From positions 1-39,052 of the forward strand of contig NZ_AGFF01000006.1 of NCBI RefSeq assembly GCF_000226215.1: 39,052 nt of DNA, in the 5' to 3' direction. Position numbers and translations under genes: made by a program. This document shows, piece by piece, positions 16,490-25,596 of the stretch. The notes below the pieces were generated by a model. It saw only the letters and a program-made list of their open reading frames with translations, ran no database searches and was not told the origin of the DNA. Each line of letters opens with the position of its first letter. The first letter of the stretch is position 1. Source of the DNA: Dietzia alimentaria 72 (GTDB lineage Bacteria > Actinomycetota > Actinomycetes > Mycobacteriales > Mycobacteriaceae).

Positions 16490-16577
16490 CGGAGGATAGG
16501 GGATTTGAACCCCTGAGGGGCTATAAACCCCAACCCGCGTTCCAGGCGAGCGCCATAGGCCACTAGGCGAATCCTCC
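16490..16577 (-). tRNA. tRNA-Ser(GGA)
   Basis: Read on the reverse strand, GGAGGAT (from 16577) pairs with ATCCTCC, followed by a G discriminator at 16490. The anticodon loop CTGGAAC gives anticodon GGA at 16541-16543, reading UCC/UCU. The T arm is GGGG-TTCAAAT-CCCC and a long variable arm is present. CCA is not encoded, unlike the tRNA-Ser(CGA) in the same window. Confidence 0.96.
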
Positions 16578-16675
16578 GGAGAGCACATTACCCAGCGCGC
16601 GCAAGTAGTGGCAAACCGAGGCCCGGAGGACGGGTCGCGTGCGGGCTCGACGATCGCCCGGCTAGACTCGTCCAC

Positions 16676-16762
16676 GGACCCCGCGCGGCGTCCATCCTGT
16701 GAACTCCCCCAGGGCCGGAAGGCAGCAAGGGTCAGCGGGCTCTGGCGGGTGCGCGGGGTCCC
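16676..16762 (+). ncRNA. ffs: 4.5S signal recognition particle RNA
   Basis: The conserved SRP RNA apical sequence is present: GTGAACTCCCCCAGG, then CCGGAAGGCAGCAAGGGT, the Ffh-binding asymmetric-loop region. The ends GGACCCCGCGC (16676-16686) and GCGCGGGGTCC (16751-16761) pair as the basal stem. A T-rich TTATTTTT run follows at 16764-16771 and probably terminates it. The position just before the aminotransferase and dnaX matches mycobacterial gene order. Confidence 0.95.
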
Positions 16763-16815
16763 CTTATTTTTGGTGCACCACCTCGCAACCGTCGTCGATC
16801 TCCCCGGAGGCCATA

Positions 16816-18084
16816 GTGGCTCTGTCCGACCTCTCCGCCGACGAACTCGGACGACTCGAGTCGGAATTGGCTTCCGAGTACGAGTTGCTCGCAGGCCGGG
16901 GGCTTTCCCTGGACCTGACCCGCGGCAAGCCCGCGCCCGAGCAGCTCGATCTGTCCGAGCGCCTGCTCGCGCTGCCGGGGGAGGGCGACCACACCGTGGG
17001 TGCGACCGATGTCCGAAACTACGGCGGCGGTGCCGGGCTGCTCGGTCTGCGAGAGGTGTTCGCCGAACTGCTGGGCGTCGACGCGGACCGGATCATCGCG
17101 CAGGACAACGCAAGCCTGTCGATCATGTACGACCTACTGGCGTTCTCGATGCTGTTCGGCGGGCCGGACTCGGATCGCCCCTGGAAGGACGAGCCGAAAC
17201 TCCGCTGGCTGTGCCCGGTGCCCGGTTACGACCGCCACTTCGGCATCACCGAGGCCATGGGTATCGAGATGATCCCTGTGCCGCTGGGTCCGGGCGGTCC
17301 GGACATGGACGAGGTCGAGCGCCTGGTCGCCGAGGACCCCTCGATCAAGGGCATGTGGTGCGTCCCGATCTTCTCCAACCCGACCGGCGCGGTGTACGAC
17401 GACCACACGGTGTCCCGCCTCGCCCGCATGGTCACCGCGGCCCCGGACTTCCGGATCATCTGGGATAACGCCTACGTGGTGCACACGCTGACCGAGGACT
17501 TCCCCAAGGTCGCCGACGTAACCACCATCGCCGCCGAGGCCGGCCACCCCAACCGCTTCCTGCAGGTGTGCTCCACTTCGAAGATCACTTTCGCCGGAGC
17601 GGGAGTGTCGTTCCTGTCCGCGTCCAAGGAGAACCTCGACTGGTACCTCGGGCACACGGGTATCCGCTCAATCGGCCCGAACAAGGTCAACCAGTTGGCG
17701 CACCTGCGCTTCTTCGGTGACGCGGAAGGTGTGCGTTCGCACATGCTGCGACATCGTGAGGTGATCGCCCCCAAGTTCGAGGCCGCCGCCGAGGCGCTCA
17801 CCCGTCGGCTGGGCGAGTACGACATCGCCAGCTGGACCCGGCCGCAGGGCGGCTACTTTATCGACCTCGAGGTGGTGGACGGCACCGCCACCGAAACCGT
17901 GCGCTTGGCCCGCGAGGTGGGCGTGGCCCTGACGCCGGCCGGGTCCGCGTACCCGTATGGCCAGGATCCGGACGACCTACACATCCGCCTGGCGCCCACC
18001 CTGCCGCCGCTGGCCGAGGTCGAGACCGCCATGGACGTGGTGGGCCTCTGTGCGCTGCTCGCGGCCTGCAGGGCTGCGAGGTAG
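16816..18084 (+). CDS. PLP-dependent aminotransferase (Rv3722c-like, fold type I)
   Basis: A 422-aa aminotransferase of the PF12897 type found in actinobacteria next to ffs and dnaX. Landmarks are LDLTRGKPAPEQLDLS near the N-terminus, SNPTGAVYDDHTV, DNAYVVHTL (PLP-contact Asp and Tyr) and CSTSKITFAGAG carrying the Schiff-base lysine. R in LHIRLAPTLP near the C-terminus should bind the substrate carboxylate. The M. tuberculosis relative acts as an aspartate aminotransferase; the same activity here is inference. GTG 16816 has GGAGG at 16806-16810 with good spacing. Confidence 0.88.
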   Translation: MALSDLSADELGRLESELASEYELLAGRGLSLDLTRGKPAPEQLDLSERLLALPGEGDHTVGATDVRNYGGGAGLLGLREVFAELLGVDADRIIAQDNASLSIMYDLLAFSMLFGGPDSDRPWKDEPKLRWLCPVPGYDRHFGITEAMGIEMIPVPLGPGGPDMDEVERLVAEDPSIKGMWCVPIFSNPTGAVYDDHTVSRLARMVTAAPDFRIIWDNAYVVHTLTEDFPKVADVTTIAAEAGHPNRFLQVCSTSKITFAGAGVSFLSASKENLDWYLGHTGIRSIGPNKVNQLAHLRFFGDAEGVRSHMLRHREVIAPKFEAAAEALTRRLGEYDIASWTRPQGGYFIDLEVVDGTATETVRLAREVGVALTPAGSAYPYGQDPDDLHIRLAPTLPPLAEVETAMDVVGLCALLAACRAAR

Positions 18085-18657
18085 TCGCTCCGTTGTATGG
18101 GGCAAAACGCAGTCGCCGCCTGGTTGTTGACACGACAACTCCGAGCGCCGGGGCCGTGTAACAACCGGACAGCTCGCGTAAAGCGGGAGGGTGCTCGCGA
18201 AAGGCCTGCCGGTCAGCAGGTGTGCGTTCGTTAACTTTCAACTTGACCTGCACGTCTGCACAATCGTGATCTTTACCACTTTCTGGATCTGTTCTCCTCC
18301 CTGTGTATGCCGCGCTCGAGTCCCTGACGTGCATAGATCCCTAAGGCAGTGACTGTTGAGCAAAAGTCAGCAGGCGCCGAGCCTTGTTCTACCCCCGGAG
18401 GTCTGGTTGTATCTGAGCCGTCCGGGCCACACGGGTCGGGCACCGGAGTGCGGCTGAGGGGCCGCGAGGGGCCGGTGTCCGAGTCGGTTCGGGAACCGCG
18501 CAGCGGGGGTCTGAGGGGGCCCGACCGCGCGCGAGGGACGTCGGGAGGGGCTGCGCTGAGCGCGGCCCCTCCGGTCATTTCCGCACTTCTCGGCAACGTC
18601 GTCGGTCTGGGGAATGCGCGCATCGTCGTCGTCGTACCCCCTGGGTACCCTCTAGAC
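18085..18657. other. 573-bp leader/intergenic region upstream of dnaX
   Basis: No supported gene. Three parts stand out: a 12-bp hairpin at 18122-18166; a stretch of lower GC at about 18225-18310 with a TTGACC (18243-18248) that resembles a -35 but has no good -10; and a GC-rich hairpin GGAGGGGC-T-GCGC-TGA-GCGC-G-GCCCCTCC at 18544-18572. Frames running through it have no recognisable sequence. Just before dnaX, TACCCT (18646-18651) fits a TANNNT -10 placed 6 nt before the GTG, suggesting a leaderless transcript. Confidence 0.5.
18122..18166 (+). terminator. hairpin after the aminotransferase
   Basis: GGTTGTT-G-ACACG (18122-18134) pairs with CGTGT-AACAACC (18155-18166), giving a 12-bp stem with one bulged G and a 20-nt loop. 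It starts 38 bp after the aminotransferase stop. A terminator is the simplest reading, though no U-run follows. Confidence 0.5.
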
Positions 18658-21063
18658 GTGGCCCTCTATCGGAAGTATCGCCCCGCCTCGTTCGCCGAGG
18701 TCGTGGGTCAGGAGCACGTCACCGAACCCCTGTCGGTGGCATTGTCGGCCGGTCGCATCAACCACGCGTACCTCTTCTCCGGGCCGCGCGGCTGCGGCAA
18801 GACCTCGTCCGCCCGGATCCTCGCGCGCTCGCTCAACTGCATCCACGGACCCACCGCCACGCCGTGTGGGGAGTGCGACTCGTGCGTGGCGCTCGCGCCC
18901 GGCGGCACGGGCACCCTGGACGTGACCGAGCTCGACGCGGCCAGCCACGGCGGCGTGGACGACACACGTGACCTGCGCGAGCGCGCCTTCTTCGCGCCGG
19001 CCTCGTCCCGATACCGGGTGCTCATCATCGATGAGGCCCACATGGTCACCAACGCCGGTTTCAACGCACTTCTCAAGATCGTGGAGGAGCCGCCGGAGCA
19101 CCTCATCTTCATCTTTGCCACCACCGAGCCGGACAAGGTCCTGCCGACCATCCGCTCGCGCACCCACCACTATCCGTTCCGGCTGCTCACGCCGTCGTCG
19201 ATGCGCGGGCTGGTCGAGAGGATCAGCGAGCAGGAGGGCGTGCACGTCGATCCGACCGTGTTTCCGCTGGTCATCCGGGCCGGCGGAGGCTCGCCGCGGG
19301 ATACGCTCAGCGTCCTGGACCAGCTCATGGCGGGAGCGGGCGAGGGCGGCATCACCTATCCGCGTGCGGTCGCCCTATTGGGGGCCACCGAGGTCGCGCT
19401 CATCGACGACACCGTGGACGCCCTCGCCTCGTCAGACGGCGCCACCCTGTTCCGCACCGTCGACAAGGTGGTCGAGGCCGGGCACGACCCGCGCCGCTTC
19501 GCCGCCGACCTGTTGCAGCGCCTGCGCGATCTGATCATGGTGCAATCGGTGCCGCAGGCCATCGAGCGCGGACTCGTCGACGCGCCCGTCGAGCAGGCCG
19601 AGACCATGGAGCGGCAGGCGCAGCAGATTGGGCCGGCCACCCTCGCACGCTGCGCCGACATGGTGCACGAGGGTATGGCATCCATGCGCGGGGCCACCTC
19701 GCCGCGGCTGCTGCTGGAGATTCTGTGCGCCAAACTGCTGCTTCCGTCCGCCGACGACTCCATGGCGGCCCTACTCCAGCGCGTCGAGTCGCTTGAATCG
19801 GGTGGCGTGCGCGCGGCTGCCCCCACCGCGGTGCCGGTCGCCGCGGGCGGAGGGGTCTCGCCCAGAGGTGGCGCTGATCATGACGACGACGACAACGCCC
19901 GCCCCGCCCCGGCCGGCGGACCTGCACAGCACGCGCCCGGCCCGGCGGAGGAGCGCCCTAAGTTCGTACGCCGCTCGCAGCGGCAGTCCGCGGACCCCGC
20001 GGCTCCGTCTGAACACGCCGCTCCGGATGAATCCTCTGAGCAGCCCGCGCCTGACCAGCCGGCCGTCGCCGCCGACCCCGCTGCTCCCGCGGTGCCGGGC
20101 GAGTCCGTGGCAGAGCAGCAGGCCGTCGCGCAGCAATCTGAGCAGGATGCTGCGCCAGCTCCCGCCGCCCCTGACGCTGCTCCAGCACCTGAAGCGGCGA
20201 CACCGCCGGCTGAGAAGCCAGCCGCATCGGCTGCGACGCCGCCGGATCCCGCCCCGACACAGTCAGAGGACCCGTGGGGCGAGCAGGCTGCGAGTGAGCA
20301 GCGCACGGCTGAGCACCCCGCAGCAACAGACGCGTCGGCCCCCGCGCCCGCCATTGAGCAAGCTGCATCCGAGTCCGAACCAGAGTCCCGGGGAGAGCCC
20401 ACGCCCGACGGCGCGACAGGCGACATCCAGGCCGAGGACATCAGACGTGCCTGGCCCGCGATCCGCGACGCCGTCCGCACCCGCACACGCACCGTCGAGG
20501 TGATGCTCGCCGGGGCGACCGTTGCCGGCGTGCACGGTCGCGTGATCCATCTGGTCCACGACTACTCGCCGCTGGCCAAGCGGCTCTCACAGCCCCACAA
20601 CGCCACGGCCATCACCGACTCCATCGCCGAGGTCGTGGGTGGCGACTGGACGATCCGCTGCACCTCGGGCAACGAGGCGTCCGCCGCCGCGCCGGCCGCC
20701 GGAGCAGTCCCAGCGCCCGCCCCGGCCCGCGGCGAGGGAGCCGGCCCCACAGACGCGCCCCGGCAGGCCGAAGCCCAGGGTTGGGAACGACGCGTCCGCG
20801 ACGCCGAAGGCAGTCGGGGCCAGTCCGGCGGACGCCCCGGCGGCGAGGGCACCGGTGGTGGTTACGACGACGTGCCGCCACCGCCCGAGGAGCCCGAGCC
20901 GGAACCCGGCGAGGTCGGCGGCCCGCCCCCGGCCCCGGTGAGTGAGGAGGAGATGGTGGACGAGGCCCGCGGCGGCCCCCAAAATCTCGACCACCGCACG
21001 GGCGAGGACATCGCGTTGGCCCTGCTCAAGGAGCATCTCGGGGCACGGCCACTCGAGCGCTGA
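18658..21063 (+). CDS. dnaX: DNA polymerase III subunit gamma/tau
   Basis: DnaX is the clamp-loader ATPase. The 801-aa protein starts MALYRKYRPASFAEVVGQEHV, the canonical N-terminus, so GTG 18658 is used although the frame is open far upstream. Walker A is GPRGCGKT (42-49). The zinc module has four cysteines, C61, C70, C73 and C76. Walker B is IIDEAH (123-128), and SRTHHYPF holds the sensor SRT. A clamp-loader helical domain runs to about 370. Then comes a ~300-residue Ala/Pro/Glu-rich low-complexity linker and a conserved C-terminal module (about 600-670, DIRRAWPAIRDAVRTRTRTV). No A-rich frameshift site is seen, so probably only the long form is made. Confidence 0.95.
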   Translation: MALYRKYRPASFAEVVGQEHVTEPLSVALSAGRINHAYLFSGPRGCGKTSSARILARSLNCIHGPTATPCGECDSCVALAPGGTGTLDVTELDAASHGGVDDTRDLRERAFFAPASSRYRVLIIDEAHMVTNAGFNALLKIVEEPPEHLIFIFATTEPDKVLPTIRSRTHHYPFRLLTPSSMRGLVERISEQEGVHVDPTVFPLVIRAGGGSPRDTLSVLDQLMAGAGEGGITYPRAVALLGATEVALIDDTVDALASSDGATLFRTVDKVVEAGHDPRRFAADLLQRLRDLIMVQSVPQAIERGLVDAPVEQAETMERQAQQIGPATLARCADMVHEGMASMRGATSPRLLLEILCAKLLLPSADDSMAALLQRVESLESGGVRAAAPTAVPVAAGGGVSPRGGADHDDDDNARPAPAGGPAQHAPGPAEERPKFVRRSQRQSADPAAPSEHAAPDESSEQPAPDQPAVAADPAAPAVPGESVAEQQAVAQQSEQDAAPAPAAPDAAPAPEAATPPAEKPAASAATPPDPAPTQSEDPWGEQAASEQRTAEHPAATDASAPAPAIEQAASESEPESRGEPTPDGATGDIQAEDIRRAWPAIRDAVRTRTRTVEVMLAGATVAGVHGRVIHLVHDYSPLAKRLSQPHNATAITDSIAEVVGGDWTIRCTSGNEASAAAPAAGAVPAPAPARGEGAGPTDAPRQAEAQGWERRVRDAEGSRGQSGGRPGGEGTGGGYDDVPPPPEEPEPEPGEVGGPPPAPVSEEEMVDEARGGPQNLDHRTGEDIALALLKEHLGARPLER

Positions 21064-21189
21064 TCCACCCGGCCCGGCGCGCGTCGGAGCACCGTGTCCG
21101 ACCGTACGGTTACGCTGGGAGCCAACCGACCGGGGTCGCCCCCGGGCACGAACAGGCACGGACCAGTACACCGCCGAAAGGACCCCGCT

Positions 21190-21525
21190 ATGCAGCCCGG
21201 ACCCGACATGAACGCACTCCTCCAGCAGGCGCAGCAGATGCAGGCGCAGCTGGCCGAGGCCCAGCAGGAGATCGCCGCCAGCACCGTCGACGGGCAGGCG
21301 GGCGGTGGACTCGTGACCGTCTCGATGCGCGGCACCGGAGAGGTCACTGGTGTGAAGGTCGACCCGAAGGTCGTAGATCCCGAGGACGTCGACACCTTGC
21401 AGGACCTGCTCGTCGGTGCGTTCGGAGACGCCCACACCAAGGTCCAGGAGCTCGCCGAGTCCCGCCTCGGCCCGCTGGCCTCCGGCGGCGGCCTCGGCGA
21501 CATGATGGGTGGCCTGGGCATGTGA
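21190..21525 (+). CDS. YbaB/EbfC nucleoid-associated protein
   Basis: A 111-aa protein with the typical N-terminal helix [22 protein letters not shown], a central beta region ([21 protein letters not shown]) and a Gly/Met-rich tail. It binds DNA as a dimer. ATG 21190 follows a GAAAGGA ribosome site. It lies between dnaX and recR as in most bacteria, probably in one operon. Confidence 0.92.
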   Translation: MQPGPDMNALLQQAQQMQAQLAEAQQEIAASTVDGQAGGGLVTVSMRGTGEVTGVKVDPKVVDPEDVDTLQDLLVGAFGDAHTKVQELAESRLGPLASGGGLGDMMGGLGM

Positions 21526-21644
21526 GCGGGTGGGGCGCGGCGAGAGTCGGGCCCCACCACCACCCGGGGGACCCGGCCACGCCGCAGCTCCCCGCACCCG
21601 ACGACACAGCACGCCGTCGGGCCTTTTGAGCACAGGAAAGCGCG

Positions 21645-22436
21645 ATGTACGAAGGACCGGTTCAGAACCTGATCGATGAGTTCGGCAAGCTGCCGGGCAT
21701 CGGTCCGAAGTCCGCGCAGCGACTCGCCTTCCACCTCCTGCAGGCCGAGCCGGAATCCGTTGAACGACTCCGCTCCGCACTCCAGGCCGTGGCGGAAGGC
21801 GTCACATACTGCGAGGTCTGCGGCACCGTTTCTGCAGCTGACCGCTGCCGAATCTGCTCCGACTCGCGCCGGGACCCCACACTCATCTGCGTGGTCGAGG
21901 AACCCAAGGACATCGAGGCCATCGAACGGACCCGCGAGTTCCGCGGTCTCTACCACGTGCTCGGCGGCGCGCTCGACCCCATCAACGGCATCGGCCCCAA
22001 CGAACTACGTATCGCCGGCCTCATGCGGCGAGTCGGGGGAGAGGCAGACGGCGAGGAGATCGCCGAGATCATCATCGCCACCGATCCCAACACCACGGGC
22101 GAGGCCACGAGCACCTACCTGGCACGGCTCCTGCGACCGTTCCCCGAACTCGTGGTGAGCCGCCTCGCTTCCGGCCTGCCGATGGGCGCCGATCTCGAGT
22201 TCGCCGACGAGCTCACCCTCGGCAGCGCACTGTCCGGGCGTCGAATCCTGTCTGGCGGTCCCGCGCAGGCCCCACGCTCCGGCGGCGTGCTGCGGCCCGC
22301 GCAGGTGGACAGCCCCGGACCCGCACCGGAGCCGGACTCCGCGGCCCCCGACCACGAGCCTGCAGCGCAGTCAGGTCCCGCAGCACAGTCAGATGCCGAA
22401 CAGCCTGGCGGCGTTTCCGTGCCATACCGCCCGTAA
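21645..22436 (+). CDS. recR: recombination protein RecR with C-terminal extension
   Basis: RecR acts with RecF/RecO to load RecA at gaps. The core has the helix-hairpin-helix [17 protein letters not shown], a zinc finger with C56, C59, C68 and C71, and a Toprim domain ([32 protein letters not shown]). The normal protein ends at about residue 202 ([12 protein letters not shown]). Here another ~60 residues follow, rich in Pro, Ala, Gln, Ser and Asp, and the stop lies inside the convergent amidohydrolase gene (48-bp overlap). The tail looks disordered. Confidence 0.93.
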   Translation: MYEGPVQNLIDEFGKLPGIGPKSAQRLAFHLLQAEPESVERLRSALQAVAEGVTYCEVCGTVSAADRCRICSDSRRDPTLICVVEEPKDIEAIERTREFRGLYHVLGGALDPINGIGPNELRIAGLMRRVGGEADGEEIAEIIIATDPNTTGEATSTYLARLLRPFPELVVSRLASGLPMGADLEFADELTLGSALSGRRILSGGPAQAPRSGGVLRPAQVDSPGPAPEPDSAAPDHEPAAQSGPAAQSDAEQPGGVSVPYRP

Positions 22437-23318
22437 CCAGTCCTCACCCATCTCGAGCCGGACCAGAGCCTCCAGCTGGTGAGGATACGGATACGGGATG
22501 TTGGGGAAGTCCGTCCCCAGTAAGACCTTGTCGCCCAGGTCTGCCAGTCGACCACGCTCAGACGGCGGGAACGGTGTGGTGTCCTCCACGAAATCCGTGA
22601 ACGCCATGGTGGTGTCCAGATAGACGTTCGGGTACTTCTGCGCCAGATCCAGGAACTCCGAGTATTCGTTCATGCCCATGTGCGCCACGATCAACGGCAG
22701 GTCCGGGAACCGCTCCAACACACCGGCCACGGGCCCCGGCCCGGTGAAGTCGCCCGCTACCGGGCCGGAGCCACAGTGGATGACCGTCGGTACCTGCGCC
22801 TCGGACAACGCACCCCACACCGAATCCAGCAGCGGATGGCCCGGGTCGTACTCGCCCACCTGGATATGTGATTTGAACACCTGCGCGCCCGCATCGAGGG
22901 CATCGCGGACGTAGACGCCGGCAGTCTCCTCGGGATAGAAGGTCGCTGTGTGCAGGCAATCGGAATGCCGTGACGCGAACTCCGCCGACCACGAGTTGAG
23001 CCACGCGCCCATCTCCGGCCTGTGCGGGTAGAGCATCGAGGAGAACGCCAGCACACCGTAGGCGCGCAGTCGCTCGACCCGCTCATCCTCCGCCTCCCGG
23101 TAGGTGATCGGCCAGGGGCGGCCGATCTTGGGGCCGGCGGCATCGAAGTAGTCCCACACCTTGTTCAGCACACGTGCCGGCATGAAGTGCGTGTGCACGT
23201 CGATGATGCCGGGAAGACCCAGCGGCTCCCACAGGGCGCGCACCTGCGCTGCCTCAATCGCGGGATCGGGAGGGGGCACGGTGCCGGAAAAGGGTGCCGA
23301 TCCGTGGTGTTCGCACAT
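22389..23318 (-). CDS. amidohydrolase family protein
   Basis: A 309-aa TIM-barrel protein of the amidohydrolase_2 (PF04909, ACMSD-like) type. Metal-site features are visible: DVHTHFMP after strand one, [24 protein letters not shown], and the terminal [14 protein letters not shown] whose Asp is the usual catalytic/metal ligand. Such enzymes are hydrolases or decarboxylases; the substrate is not evident. It may belong to the reverse-strand run starting with the serine hydrolase, 85 bp after gatD. The 3' end overlaps recR. Confidence 0.85.
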   Translation of the reverse strand: MCEHHGSAPFSGTVPPPDPAIEAAQVRALWEPLGLPGIIDVHTHFMPARVLNKVWDYFDAAGPKIGRPWPITYREAEDERVERLRAYGVLAFSSMLYPHRPEMGAWLNSWSAEFASRHSDCLHTATFYPEETAGVYVRDALDAGAQVFKSHIQVGEYDPGHPLLDSVWGALSEAQVPTVIHCGSGPVAGDFTGPGPVAGVLERFPDLPLIVAHMGMNEYSEFLDLAQKYPNVYLDTTMAFTDFVEDTTPFPPSERGRLADLGDKVLLGTDFPNIPYPYPHQLEALVRLEMGEDWLRAVWHGNAARLFGI

Positions 23319-23403
23319 GCCCCCGAGCGTAGGCGAGCAATCAGGCCGAGCCAGAAGATCGGGTCGTCACAGCGCTCGCGCACCCCCGCTTGGTGGACGG
23401 GTT

Positions 23404-24267
23404 TCAGCGGCGGGAGGCGGCGATGCGCTCGCGACGCAACTGCTCCACCGCCGGAACCTCGAGCGGCGGCAGGGAGTCCACGCCGAGCGCGCGGTACAGC
23501 AGGAGGTCGGCGAGCTCAGGATTCCGGGCCAGCACCGGGCCGTGCATGTAGGTAGCGATGATCGAACCCTGGACCACGCCTTCGACCCGCGGGCCGGAGG
23601 CGTGGCTGGCATCGGCACCAGCGCCGGAGTCGTTCGACGCTGGGACCCCGTTGCCGGTGCCGGAGAGTACGCGGCCGAGAGGAGCAGCATCGGAGCCCAG
23701 GACCGTGGCACCCATATGGTTCTCGAAGCCCGTCAGCGGCTGCGTGAGCCCGGCGAGTTGCGGCTCCACCAGCAGTTCACCGATCGAGCGGGCAGACTGC
23801 GGAGTCGTGGTGATGTCCATCAGTCCCAGGCCGGGGGCACGCGAACCATCGGCCACCACGAACCATTCGCCGAACACCTGCATCCCCGCACAGATCGCCA
23901 GCACCGGGACACCACGCTCCACCGCTCGCTGCAGACCGCGAGACTCGGAGAGATGCCGCGACGCCAATTTCTGGGCTGCGTCCTCGCCACCGCCAACCGC
24001 GTAGACATCACACGAGTCCGGGACCTCATCTTCTAGGGTGATCCGGACGATCTCGGCGTCATAGCCACGCCACTTCAGACGCTGACGCAGGATGAGGGAG
24101 TTGCCGTCGTCGCCGTAGGTACCCATGACGTCGGGGAGCACCAGGCCGATGCGCACCGTCGACTCGGTGGGCCTCGGCGATCCGGGGGAGACGGTGTCCA
24201 GGGGAGAAGCCGAGGCGCCGTCGCGGGCGGGATCCGCGGGAACGGGGCCGGAGTTCTGGTCGGTCAT
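23404..24267 (-). CDS. gatD: lipid II isoglutaminyl synthase, glutaminase subunit GatD
   Basis: GatD supplies ammonia from glutamine to MurT for amidation of the D-Glu of lipid II. The 287-aa protein is a class I glutamine amidotransferase of the CobB/CobQ-like type: VGGGEDAAQKL, the nucleophile elbow AICAGMQ with C126, and YMHGPVLARNPELAD with H242. The N-terminus is ~37 residues longer than the S. aureus protein, and a Gly/Ser/Ala-rich loop (about 203-227) is inserted before the last strands. The start overlaps the murT stop (ATGA), so they are translationally coupled. Confidence 0.92.
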   Translation of the reverse strand: MTDQNSGPVPADPARDGASASPLDTVSPGSPRPTESTVRIGLVLPDVMGTYGDDGNSLILRQRLKWRGYDAEIVRITLEDEVPDSCDVYAVGGGEDAAQKLASRHLSESRGLQRAVERGVPVLAICAGMQVFGEWFVVADGSRAPGLGLMDITTTPQSARSIGELLVEPQLAGLTQPLTGFENHMGATVLGSDAAPLGRVLSGTGNGVPASNDSGAGADASHASGPRVEGVVQGSIIATYMHGPVLARNPELADLLLYRALGVDSLPPLEVPAVEQLRRERIAASRR

Positions 24268-25568
24268 CGCTGCTGCTCCTTGGAGTCAGAAGCCGAGGTC
24301 GAAATCGCCCGGCTGAGATCACGGAACGCCGTGTAGTTGGCCAACACCTCGACCTGCCCCACGGGGCACCGACGGATCGCCGTCAGTGGGTCGGGCTCGA
24401 GCACGTGGCTGATCCCGGCGTAGCTGAGCCGCACCGAGAGATCAGCGGCTCGCTCGCCGGAGGCGTACACGGAGATGCCGTCGAAGCTCTCGAACCGCAC
24501 GTCCCACAGCCAGGACAGGTCCACGCCGTCGCCCATCTGACCGTTCAGCGCGATCACCAGTCCGTCAGCGGCCGGGTCGATCATCCCCAATGCCTCCTGC
24601 CAGCCCGCCGGGTTCTTGGCCAGCAGCAGGTGGGCCGCGCGCCCGTCCACGTCGACGGTGGAATACCGGCCGGCGACGTCGCTGACCTGCTCGACCGCGC
24701 GCACGGCGGCGGCAGGGTCGGCGCCCATCGCCACAGCGGCGGCCACGGCCTGGGCGGCATTCCCCCGGTTCGCGCGACCCGGGAGGGCCAGGCGCATCGG
24801 TGCGGTGAACCCGTCCGGGCCGTGGATGGCGTCGTCGGTGAGCCACCAGTCGGGAGTGGGCCGAGCGAACTCCCGCCCGTCCGGAAGCCGCTCCGCGGAA
24901 CGCCAGTGCACGGCGCCGGTCTCGTCGACCGTTCGGGAGATCGGCTCCCCGGTCCGCGGACTGCTCACCGAGTCGCCGGCCCAGGGGGCGCCGGCAGCCA
25001 CCCAGACGACGGACGGATTGTCGTACGCCACCGAGGTGATCATGACGTCGTCACAGTTGGCGATCAGCGTGGCCTGCGGTTGGGCGGTGACCCCGGCCCG
25101 CAGTCGACGCTCGATCGAGTTGATCTCCCCGACCCGGTCCAGCTGGTCCCGGCTGAGGTTGAGGAGCACAACGGCCTCGGGGCGCGTGTTCTCCGCCACC
25201 GCCGGGGTGTGCAACTCGTCTACTTCGATCGCCGCCAGCCCGGCCGCCTGGTCTGCTCCGAGGGCGGATACGATCCCGGCGTCCATGTTGTCGCCGTTCG
25301 CGTTCGAGGCCACCGGGCCGAGCGTCGACAGAGCGGCGGTGAGCATCCTCGTCGTCGTCGACTTTCCGTTGGTCCCCGTCACCAGCGCTGTCCGCCGGCC
25401 CGCTGAGAGTTGGCGCATGAGACCCGGATCCAGTTTCAGCGCCACCAGGCCGCCGATCATCCCGCCCGAGCCGCGGCCCGAAACCCGGGAGGCCCAGGTG
25501 GCCAGGTTCCCGACGGCGACGGCCGTGCGGCCACGAGGGGTCAGAGCGGTGGGCGACTGCGAACTCAT
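24264..25568 (-). CDS. murT: lipid II isoglutaminyl synthase subunit MurT (zinc-ribbon cysteines absent)
   Basis: MurT is the Mur-ligase-like ATP-using half of the MurT/GatD complex. The 434-aa protein has the P-loop GTNGKSTTT (65-73), the Mur middle domain (GRANRGNAAQAVAAA, 264-278) and a DUF1727 C-terminal domain with LSWLWDVRFE, whose D356 matches the reported catalytic Asp. The inserted Cys4 zinc ribbon known from S. aureus MurT is degenerate: the CPxCG position reads SPRTG (203-207) and the WxC position reads WRS (222-224). ATG 25568 is chosen; the 17 upstream residues are not family-like. Confidence 0.9.
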   Translation of the reverse strand: MSSQSPTALTPRGRTAVAVGNLATWASRVSGRGSGGMIGGLVALKLDPGLMRQLSAGRRTALVTGTNGKSTTTRMLTAALSTLGPVASNANGDNMDAGIVSALGADQAAGLAAIEVDELHTPAVAENTRPEAVVLLNLSRDQLDRVGEINSIERRLRAGVTAQPQATLIANCDDVMITSVAYDNPSVVWVAAGAPWAGDSVSSPRTGEPISRTVDETGAVHWRSAERLPDGREFARPTPDWWLTDDAIHGPDGFTAPMRLALPGRANRGNAAQAVAAAVAMGADPAAAVRAVEQVSDVAGRYSTVDVDGRAAHLLLAKNPAGWQEALGMIDPAADGLVIALNGQMGDGVDLSWLWDVRFESFDGISVYASGERAADLSVRLSYAGISHVLEPDPLTAIRRCPVGQVEVLANYTAFRDLSRAISTSASDSKEQQR

Positions 25569-25596
25569 GTCCGGAAGTCTAGGCAGCCCGGCCAGC

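Noticed and set aside
18243-18271. Sigma-70-type promoter with TTGACC
   Set aside because: No acceptable -10 hexamer lies at 16-18 bp; only a -35-like sequence is present.
18349-18657. Possible N-terminal extension of DnaX
   Set aside because: The canonical DnaX N-terminus MALYRKYRP begins at 18658; the upstream residues are low-complexity and contain a strong hairpin region.
18658-21063. Programmed frameshift producing a short DnaX form
   Set aside because: No A-rich slippery heptamer is visible in the linker region of this GC-rich gene.
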